A stretch of DNA of 21,420 nucleotides from assembly GCA_015491015.1 (NCBI GenBank), contig WFWQ01000050.1, positions 1 through 21,420 on the forward strand, written 5' to 3'. This stretch comes from Patescibacteria group bacterium (GTDB taxonomy: Bacteria; Patescibacteriota; Minisyncoccia; Minisyncoccales; S141-161). Under the pieces are notes generated by a model. It made no database searches, was not told the DNA's origin, and worked only from the letters and a program-made list of their open reading frames with translations. This document shows positions 7,365-13,400 of the stretch, in pieces (positions within the stretch are counted from its first letter, which is position 1; each line of letters starts with the position of its first letter). The position numbers and the translations under genes are program-made.

Positions 7365-7782
7365 AAAGTCAGCTGGATTTGTGATTTTTAAAGAAAAAGA
7401 CAAAGAAAGGTTTTATCTTTTGCTTCACTATCCTGAAGGCCATTGGGACTTTCCTAAAGGGCATATTGAAAAAGGAGAAGATCTTTTAGAAACAGCTAAA
7501 AGAGAACTAAAAGAAGAAACTGGGATAGAGAATGTAGAAGTTATTTCAGGATTTCAAAAAACAATTAGATACTTTTTTAAGAGAGGGAAAGAAACAGTTT
7601 TAAAGTTTGTTACTTTCTTTTTAGCTAAAGCTTTAGATTCTAAAGTTAAGCTTTCTTTTGAGCACCAAGGTTTTAAATGGCTAAAATTTGAAGAAGCTTT
7701 AAACCTTTTGACTTTTGATAATGCTAAAGAGGTTTTAAGATCAGCTGAAGAATTTTTAATTAAAAATGAAAAAAGAGATTAA
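7354..7782 (+). CDS. Nudix hydrolase, Ap4A hydrolase / MutT-like
   Basis: The 142-residue protein carries a perfect Nudix box at residues 36-58: G36, E42, then R50-E51-L-K-E-E-T-G-I, matching GX5EX7REUXEEXGU. The N-terminal SAGFVIF strand, the HWDFPKGH lead-in and the FEHQGFKWLKFEEA segment after the box are typical of the diadenosine tetraphosphate hydrolase/NUDT2-like group. Such enzymes cleave Ap4A or related nucleoside-diphosphate compounds with Mg2+. Ap4A is a by-product of aminoacyl-tRNA synthetases, but assigning the substrate is inference. The start overlaps polX by 11 nt and the end overlaps smpB by 17 nt, so it is probably translated from the same mRNA as both. Confidence 0.92.
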   Translation: MPIEKSAGFVIFKEKDKERFYLLLHYPEGHWDFPKGHIEKGEDLLETAKRELKEETGIENVEVISGFQKTIRYFFKRGKETVLKFVTFFLAKALDSKVKLSFEHQGFKWLKFEEALNLLTFDNAKEVLRSAEEFLIKNEKRD

Positions 7783-8224
7783 AGAGATAGCTAAAAACAA
7801 AAAGATCTCTAACTTTGAGATCTTAGAAAGTTTAGAAGCTGGAATAGAGCTTAAAGGTTTTGAAGTTAAAGCTATCAAAGAAGGGAAAGTTTCTTTACAC
7901 GGTGCTTACGTTATCCCTAAAGGGGAAGAGCTATTTTTAGTTGGAGCTAAAGTTGCTCCTTACCAGCCTTTAAATGTCCCTCAAGATTATAAAAAAGACA
8001 GAGATAGAAAGCTCTTGCTTCATAAAAGAGAAATTAAATCTTTAATTGGGAAAGTTTCCCAAAAAGGGTTGACATTACTACCTAAAAGGCTATATACTAA
8101 AGGCAATAAAATTAAAGTTGAGATTGTTTTAGCTAAGGCAAAAAAGAAGTTTAAAAAGAAAGAAGAGATTAAGAAAAGAGAGTTAGATTTAGAACTTCAA
8201 AGGTTGCTTAAAAAATGGGGGTGA
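7766..8224 (+). CDS. smpB: SsrA-binding protein SmpB
   Basis: The 152-residue protein binds tmRNA and places it in the empty A-site of ribosomes stalled on non-stop mRNA. Family landmarks are all present: AKNKKISNFEILESLEAGIEL at the start, GFEVKAIKEGKVSL, GEELFLVGAKVAPYQP, DRKLLLHKREI, GLTLLPKRLYTKGNKIKVEI, and a basic C-terminal tail (KAKKKFKKKEEIKKRE) that enters the mRNA channel. The start overlaps the Nudix gene by 17 nt. The last codons are TGG-GGG-TGA (8216-8224), and bases 8217-8224 are also the first bases of tmRNA, so the smpB stop codon lies inside the ssrA acceptor stem. A strong promoter-like sequence for tmRNA lies within the coding region at 8069-8098. Confidence 0.97.
   Translation: MKKEIKEIAKNKKISNFEILESLEAGIELKGFEVKAIKEGKVSLHGAYVIPKGEELFLVGAKVAPYQPLNVPQDYKKDRDRKLLLHKREIKSLIGKVSQKGLTLLPKRLYTKGNKIKVEIVLAKAKKKFKKKEEIKKRELDLELQRLLKKWG
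8069..8098 (+). promoter_or_regulatory. Candidate internal promoter for tmRNA, inside smpB
   Basis: A consensus TTGACA (8069-8074) and TATACT (8093-8098) are separated by 18 bp; TATATA at 8091-8096 is an alternative -10 with a 16-bp spacer. Initiation near 8105 would place the tmRNA 5' end about 110 nt into the transcript, to be matured by RNase P. The bases code for the conserved SmpB motif GLTLLPKRLYT, so coding constraint explains part of the match. Confidence 0.5.
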
Positions 8225-8566
8225 ATAAGATTCGACAGGGTGAGGAACTTTAAGCTGGCAAGCAAGGTTTGGAGAGTCCTTTAAAAACTCTCCAAAAACA
8301 AAATGCCAACTATCAACCTGCTTTAGCCTTAGCTTAATAAGCTGAGGCTGGTCCCTTTAAGCTTTCCCTGAGGAGCTTTAAGGGGCTTAATAGATCTCAG
8401 GGCCAGCTTAAAGGTTTCCTCCTTCCTTTAAGCTGGATTTTGAAGGAGGATAGGATCTCAGATTTTTGCTGGTTTTTAATCTGAGATCTGAAAGTTTAAA
8501 CCAGCTAAGCTTGTAGATAGCTTAAAGTTCCAACCCTGGACGTGGGTTCGCTACCCGCCACCTCCA
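8217..8566 (+). ncRNA. ssrA: Transfer-messenger RNA (tmRNA)
   Basis: One-piece tmRNA of about 350 nt. The 5' acceptor strand GGGGGTG (8217-8223) pairs with CACCTCC (8559-8565), with one G-U pair. The hallmark AATAAGATTCGACAGGG follows the acceptor, and the T-arm GTGGG-TTCGCTA-CCCGC is at 8542-8558. The discriminator is A8566; CCA is not encoded. The tag reading frame ends at TAA-TAA (8335-8340) and reads ANYQPALALA from 8305-8334; the resume codon is at 8305 or one or two codons earlier. Hairpins fitting pseudoknot helices are visible: GGAGAGT/ACTCTCC before the tag, and CTCCTTC/GAAGGAG and ATCTCAGATT/AATCTGAGAT after it. The 5' end overlaps the smpB stop, and infC starts only 13-16 nt after the 3' end. 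Confidence 0.96.
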
Positions 8567-8582
8567 CTAAAGTTTCAAAATT

Positions 8583-9086
8583 TTGGGAGAAGTTTTAAAG
8601 AATCAAGAAATTAAAGCCAAGAAAGTTAGAGTTATAGATGAGCAAGGAGAAAATTTAGGCATTTTTTTATTGGAAGAAGCTTTAAAGTTAGCTCAAGAAA
8701 AAAACTTAGACTTAATCTTAGTAGCTCCTCAAGCTAATCCTCCAGTTTGCAAAATAGCAGATTACGGAAAATATTTATACCAGCTCAAAAAGAAAGAAAG
8801 GCAAAAGAAAAAGCACAAGGGGGGAGAAGTTAAGGTGATAAGATTAGGTTTCCAAATTTCAGATCACGATTTGGAATTTAGAGCAAATCAAGCTAAAGAG
8901 TTTTTAAAAGAAGGTTTTAGAGTGAAGATTGAACTTCCTTTAAGAGGTAGAGAGAACAAGTTTAAAGATTTAGCTAAAGAAAAGATTAAAAAGTTTATTC
9001 AGCTTTTAGCTCAAGAGTTTAACCTTAAAGCTGAAGAAATTAAATCTCAAGGGAGAAACTTAATTACTATAATTACTAAAAGTTAA
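8583..9086 (+). CDS. infC: Translation initiation factor IF-3, non-AUG start
   Basis: The 167-residue two-domain IF-3 binds the 30S subunit, prevents premature 50S joining and checks the start codon. Visible landmarks: NQEIKAKKVRVIDEQGENLG in the N-domain, LVAPQANPPVCKIADYGKY at the end of the N-domain, a lysine-rich linker, and the C-domain (VIRLGFQISDHDLEFRANQA, VKIELPLRGRE). An in-frame stop (TAA, 8568-8570) precedes it, and no ATG or GTG occurs before the conserved N-terminus. The start must therefore be non-AUG: either TTG at 8583 or the adjacent ATT at 8580. An AUU start is the classical autoregulatory device of E. coli infC. No Shine-Dalgarno sequence is seen. rpmI begins 1 nt after its TAA. 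Confidence 0.96.
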   Translation: MGEVLKNQEIKAKKVRVIDEQGENLGIFLLEEALKLAQEKNLDLILVAPQANPPVCKIADYGKYLYQLKKKERQKKKHKGGEVKVIRLGFQISDHDLEFRANQAKEFLKEGFRVKIELPLRGRENKFKDLAKEKIKKFIQLLAQEFNLKAEEIKSQGRNLITIITKS

Positions 9087-9087
9087 A

Positions 9088-9288
9088 ATGGGAAAGCCTA
9101 AAACCAGAAAATCAATATTAAAAAGATTTAAGATTACAAAGACAGGCAAAGTTTTAAGGAGAGCTACAGGGCAAGATCACTTTTTGATTAAAAAAAGCTC
9201 TAAAAAGAAGAGACAGTTTAAAAAGTGGATTGAGGTAAAAGGTGCTGAAGCTAAAAAGATAAAACAACTTCTTTATTATTCTAAATAA
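9088..9288 (+). CDS. rpmI: Ribosomal protein bL35
   Basis: The 66-residue basic protein has the bL35 pattern: [20 protein letters not shown] at the start, then [20 protein letters not shown]. It is a structural protein of the large subunit that contacts 23S rRNA. The length is normal for the family. It sits in the conserved infC-rpmI-rplT order, starting 1 nt after infC and ending 5 nt before rplT, so the three are almost certainly one mRNA. No Shine-Dalgarno sequence precedes the ATG; reinitiation from infC is likely. Confidence 0.95.
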   Translation: MGKPKTRKSILKRFKITKTGKVLRRATGQDHFLIKKSSKKKRQFKKWIEVKGAEAKKIKQLLYYSK

Positions 9289-9293
9289 AAATT

Positions 9294-9644
9294 ATGGTTA
9301 GGGTAAAAAGGGGAGTAACTAAAAGAAGGAGGAGAAAGAAGGTTATAGCTCAAGCTAAAGGCTACAGATGGGGTAGAAAATCAAAGTATAGGTTAGCTAA
9401 GCAAGCTTTAATGAAGGCTTTAACTTATGCTTATAGAGATAGAAGAGTAAAAAAGAGAGAGTTTAGAAGATTATGGCAAATTCAAATTCAAGCAGCTTGC
9501 AGGGAAAGAGGAAAAAAGTACTCAGAGTTTATTCATGCCTTAAAGCAAAAAAATATTGAATTAGATCGCAAGGTTTTGGCTAACTTAGCTCAAGACTATC
9601 CTGAAATTTTCTCTCAAGTTTTCGAAGAAGCTTTCAAACAATGA
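9294..9644 (+). CDS. rplT: Ribosomal protein bL20
   Basis: The 116-residue bL20 protein has [20 protein letters not shown] at the N-terminus, [40 protein letters not shown] and a C-terminal domain with [19 protein letters not shown]. bL20 is an early assembly protein of the 50S subunit and in several bacteria represses its own operon by binding leader RNA. Here no leader precedes infC other than tmRNA, so L20 control, if present, would need another site. Its TGA stop overlaps the ATG of the next gene (ATGA at 9641-9644), an unusual coupling of a ribosomal protein gene to a toxin-antitoxin-type gene. Confidence 0.97.
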   Translation: MVRVKRGVTKRRRRKKVIAQAKGYRWGRKSKYRLAKQALMKALTYAYRDRRVKKREFRRLWQIQIQAACRERGKKYSEFIHALKQKNIELDRKVLANLAQDYPEIFSQVFEEAFKQ

Positions 9645-9982
9645 TTTTAAAAGAGAAAAAAATTAAAAAGATAGTAAAGATTATAAGCAAACACTACAAA
9701 CCTGAAAAGATAATTCTCTTTGGCTCTTTTGCATGGGGAAAGCCAAACAAAGACTCAGATGTAGATATTTTTATAATTAAAAACACTAAAGAAAATCGTT
9801 TTAAGCGCCAACTTAAAGTCAGAAGATTAATTAAAGGAGAAATCCCTGCAGATATTTTGGTGTATACTCCAAAAGAAGTTAAAAAGAGAATTGAGCTTGG
9901 AGATTTTTTTATAGAAGAAATTCTTAAAAAAGGTAAAGTTTTATATGATGCAAAAAGAAAGCAAGAATTTTCAACTCGCTAA
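9641..9982 (+). CDS. MNT-type minimal nucleotidyltransferase (MntA-like)
   Basis: The 113-residue protein has the minimal nucleotidyltransferase fold signature ILFGSFAWG (about 25-33) followed by SDVDIFII with the Asp pair, and a third acidic position in PADILVYT. The tail [22 protein letters not shown] is typical of genes paired with HEPN partners. In MNT/HEPN modules the MNT protein acts as an antitoxin that AMPylates or otherwise neutralises the HEPN ribonuclease. Its ATG overlaps the rplT stop as ATGA. A HEPN-like ORF begins inside its 3' end (9948) but is truncated, so this may now be an orphan antitoxin or have a different role. The final residues (RKQEFSTR) lie in the overlap with that ORF. 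Confidence 0.87.
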   Translation: MILKEKKIKKIVKIISKHYKPEKIILFGSFAWGKPNKDSDVDIFIIKNTKENRFKRQLKVRRLIKGEIPADILVYTPKEVKKRIELGDFFIEEILKKGKVLYDAKRKQEFSTR

Positions 9983-10079
9983 AGAGTGGTTTCTCAGGGC
10001 TCAAGATGATGAACTTTCTATTGAAGCTCTAAGTTTTAAGTTCAGTAAGTTCAAACATTCGATGTCTGAACAGGTATAG
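9948..10079 (+). pseudogene. Truncated HEPN-domain partner of the MNT gene
   Basis: The ORF starts at ATG 9948, overlaps the MNT gene by 35 nt, and codes for only 43 residues before TAG. The first part ([21 protein letters not shown]) resembles the first helix of HEPN proteins. From about residue 34 the frame runs through the 27-nt dispersed repeat (10049-10075) and stops within 2 codons of its end. The RNase motif of HEPN domains (RX4-6H) is absent. The module position is as expected for mntA-hepT pairs, but the short match keeps the family call tentative. Confidence 0.5.
10049..10075 (+). repeat. Dispersed 27-nt repeat, copy 2
   Basis: GTTCAAACAT-TCG-ATGTCTGAAC followed by AGGT; the arms pair except for one A-C mismatch. 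It matches copy 1 (2341-2367) and copy 3 (10319-10345) at 23 of 27 positions each, all in the same orientation. It lies exactly where the HEPN-like reading frame loses similarity. Confidence 0.75.
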
Positions 10080-10318
10080 GGTGAAGTTTTAAAGTATGTG
10101 TTCCAACAAAGAATATTTAGAAGTAGAAACCGCTATGTGTAGTTCAAGAGGGTGCTTTAGATTGGTATAGATTTGTAGACGAATATTGGAAACTTTTTAA
10201 AGAAGCTGATAACAATTGAAAAAGTTGAAAAGTCTTTATCTGAAAATTAGATGAGTTATTAGTTTTAACGTAGACTAAGCAGATAATTTTTATGTTTAAA
10301 TTTAAAATTCTTTCCTCA

Positions 10319-10345
10319 ATTCAAACATTCAATGTCTGGAAAGGT
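10319..10345 (+). repeat. Dispersed 27-nt repeat, copy 3
   Basis: ATTCAAACAT-TCA-ATGTCTGGAA followed by AGGT. Pairing between the arms is partly lost relative to copy 1. It stands 26 nt upstream of the -35 of the giant-gene promoter, much as copy 1 stands 17 nt upstream of the MgtC promoter -35. A G-rich stretch (GGTGGGGTTTGGAG) follows, also as in copy 1. Confidence 0.7.
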
Positions 10346-10371
10346 GGGGTTTGGAGCAAAAAGTGATGGAT

Positions 10372-10401
10372 TTGACAGCTTAATTTGGGGTAAAGTAAAA
10401 T
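10372..10401 (+). promoter_or_regulatory. Candidate sigma-70 promoter for the giant surface protein
   Basis: A consensus TTGACA (10372-10377), an 18-bp spacer and TAAAAT (10396-10401). Initiation near 10408 gives a leader of about 23 nt that contains the ribosome binding site. Confidence 0.6.
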
Positions 10402-10413
10402 TTTAAAAATAGA

Positions 10414-10419
10414 GAAGGA
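10414..10419 (+). promoter_or_regulatory. Ribosome binding site of the giant gene
   Basis: GAAGGA lies 11 nt before ATG 10431. It is the clearest Shine-Dalgarno-like sequence before any start in this window and supports the chosen start. Confidence 0.6.
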
Positions 10420-10430
10420 AAATAAATTTA

Positions 10431-13400
10431 ATGGCTCTGATTTTGAGCAAGAGGAAAATTCTAATTTTAGTTTCTCTTTTAGTTTTGATTTCTTTTTTAG
10501 CTTTTGGATTTTTAGTTTTTAAGCCTCAAAAGAAAGCTATTTCCGCTACTTTCACTTGGACACAGAATGATTGGTCGGGGGGAGCTGATACTGTAGCTAC
10601 TAATTCGCATATTAACGAACAATCAAATCCGGGTTCTTGGAATAAGTATTATTCTTCAAATTTTGTATCATTTGCATTAGATAATAAACCTCAAGCTATT
10701 CCAGACCCTGCGGGGTTGGTAATTTTATGGGATCAATCCTCAAATCCTCCTTCTGGATGGACCGAGATAACTTCAAATTATTCCGGAAGACTTTTAAGGA
10801 TTAATTCAACTCCAGGAGGTATAGGGGGCAGATCTGTTCATAGTCATTCTGTTGTGGTAAATTCTACTGTATGCGCTTATAAGTCTATTTCTACAGGAGG
10901 GCAAAGTATCGTAGCACCCTTTAATCATACTCATTCTGTGGGAACTATAAGTGTAAGTAATGCAAATTTAATACCATTGTCGGTTAATCTTAGATTGTTT
11001 CAATATTCAGGTTCTGTAGAAAATTTTTACATCCCTTCTGATGCTATTTTATTAAGAAAAATTTCCAATGTTCCAAGTTATGGATTAGAATATGTTGATT
11101 TTAATAATTACTTTTTAAGGCTAAATTCTAATCCTAGAACAACCTACGGAAGCAATTCTCATGTTCACTCAATGAGCGGTTTTACAGGAACTGTATCCAA
11201 CTCTCCAGTTCAAGCTGATGATCCTTTTTTTGGTACACCGGTTGAAGCCCTAGAAGTAAACCATACTCATCCTGTTACCGGCTCTTCTTCTTCAGCTTCT
11301 AATATTCCTTTATATTCCTCTTACCCTTCTATAAAGTTAACTCAGGACATAAAAAGAGCAGGCAACAATAATTTATATCTATTTATCTCTAATCCAAATG
11401 CTTTGCATTGGAATCTAGTGACTTCAGAGAATCAAAGATATTTAAGATTTACTTCTATCTCTAGCTGTAGTACACCTCCTTGCAGAGGAGGCAATGCTTC
11501 TCACTCTCATACTAAAACTACAGGCGATAACACTTTGTCTTTAACATATGGTTCTTATAGCACCTCTTCCTCAGCTAATGGATGTGCGGGAAAAAGGGGA
11601 ACATTATATGTTTTCCATACTCATACTTTAACTCTTAATTCTACCTCTAATAATCCTCTTTATGTAGATGTAGCTTTGGCTTCTCCTTCAACTTATCAAG
11701 GCGAAGTTGTTTCTTCACCTTTTGATACCGAAGATCCTACCACTATTTTAAGTGGAATTTCATGGAATGAAGAGTTGGGCAGTTTAGGAAATATTAAATT
11801 CCAGATTAGATCTTCTTCAGATGGTGTTAATTGGAGTCCTTGGATGGGTCCAGATGGTACTTCAAATACTTACTTTGATGATGGAATTGTAGGATGTAGC
11901 AAAAGTGGGAATAGTGTAACTTGTACCATAGATGCACTCCCTCAAGCTTTAAAAGATGGATCTGGAGAAAGATATTTTCAATATAAAGTTATTTTAGAAA
12001 ACGATGCTAAACTTTTGTCTGTTTCTATAAATTACACCATCAACACCGAACCTACAATTTCTAATGTTTCAGCTTCTCAATCTGCTTCAAATCCAATCAA
12101 TGTTTCTTATGATTATTCTGATGTGGAAAATGATAGTGCAAATATCTATCTCTTTTATGATACAGGTTTAACTTTAGCTTCAAATATCACTTCTTCAGAT
12201 ACCACTATTTCAGTTTCAGATCCAAACTCAGTTTTACCTTTAATTCCAAATCAAGCTTCTTACACTTTAATGATAGATAAAGAGATAATAACTTGCACTA
12301 ACAAAGATCCTACTACCAATACTTTCTCTTCTTGCACCAGAGCTTCTAATAACACTGGCTTTTATCTTAGTTCTCATTCAGCTGGCACTACAGTTTGGAT
12401 TAAAGCTAACTCTCTTTCAGGAGATGCAGGATCTAATATTTTACCTGGAGCAGGCAAATCTATAACTTGGGATGTTAAACAAGACATTCCAGGATTATAT
12501 CTTCCTTCAACTGCTACTAATCCTTTTAGAGTTAGAGTTGTAGCTGAAGATGGAAACCAAGCAAGAAATGTTGGATATTTAGATTCACCACCCTTTGAGT
12601 TAGATACCAAAGATCCTGTAGTTGGAACTCCTTCTGGGGGAGGCACTGGAGTAAACATTAACCAAAACCAGCTTACTGTAGTAACTAACCAAGATAAAAC
12701 TAACACTCCCTCTGTTACCTTATACCTTTCTGCTACAGATGATACAGCTTTACAGATGATTGTATCTGAAGATGGAGTTTTTGATACAGAAACTTATCAA
12801 GGTTATTCTTCAACTTTATCTTACACCTTTTCTCCTTGTTCTCCTTCTACTCCAGAAACAGGATGTACCAAAACTATCTATGTTAAGTTTAAAGATGCCA
12901 AAGGCAACGAAGTTGGTCCTTATACAGATACTATCATCTTGGATGACAATCCTCCTGAAGTTCCAACCCAGCTTTACATTCAAGATATCTCTTTAACTGA
13001 TTGTCCTACTAATCCTCAAAGCTGTAGGCTCTTTATCTCTTGGAGCAAAAATACTGAAGCAGATTGGATAAGGTATGAGATTTACAGGTCTACAGATGGA
13101 ACCAACTTTACTTTGCACCATACCATTTCTTTAGAAAACAATGCTCAAGCTAGAGATACTAACTACTTTGTAGATTCAGGGTTAACTTATGGCCAAAAGT
13201 ATTGGTATAAAGTTAGATCTGTAGATGATATTATCAACAACTCTAACTTTTCTACCCCAGTTTCTTTGATAGCTGGAGGCAATCCTACCGATACAGCTCC
13301 CCCAACCATTACCTCAGGCCCTCAAGCTTCAAATATTGGTATTTCTTCTGCTACCATCACTTGGACAACTGATGAAGTTTCTACCTCTGAAGTTATTTAT

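Larger units (their letters stand above)
10080..10430 (+). other. Non-coding or decayed stretch downstream of the HEPN fragment
   Basis: No intact gene is seen. Short open segments exist (for example bases 10139-10218, which read VQEGALDWYRFVDEYWKLFKEADNN and then TGA; about 10225-10245, IEKVEKSL), but they are in different frames and interrupted by stops, as expected of a decayed gene. The right part holds repeat copy 3, the promoter of the giant gene and its ribosome binding site. No tRNA or clear terminator was found. Confidence 0.55.

Noticed and set aside
8222..8224. UGA recoding (Gly code of Gracilibacteria/SR1)
   Set aside because: TGA ends SmpB, PolX, bL20 and IleRS at the normal family lengths, so it is a stop here.
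8567..8569. Encoded CCA end of tmRNA
   Set aside because: The bases after the discriminator are CTA, not CCA; the tail must be added after transcription.
12760..12996. 78-codon + strand ORF inside the giant gene
   Set aside because: It is an alternate-frame shadow of the FN3/Ig-like coding region with low-complexity content.
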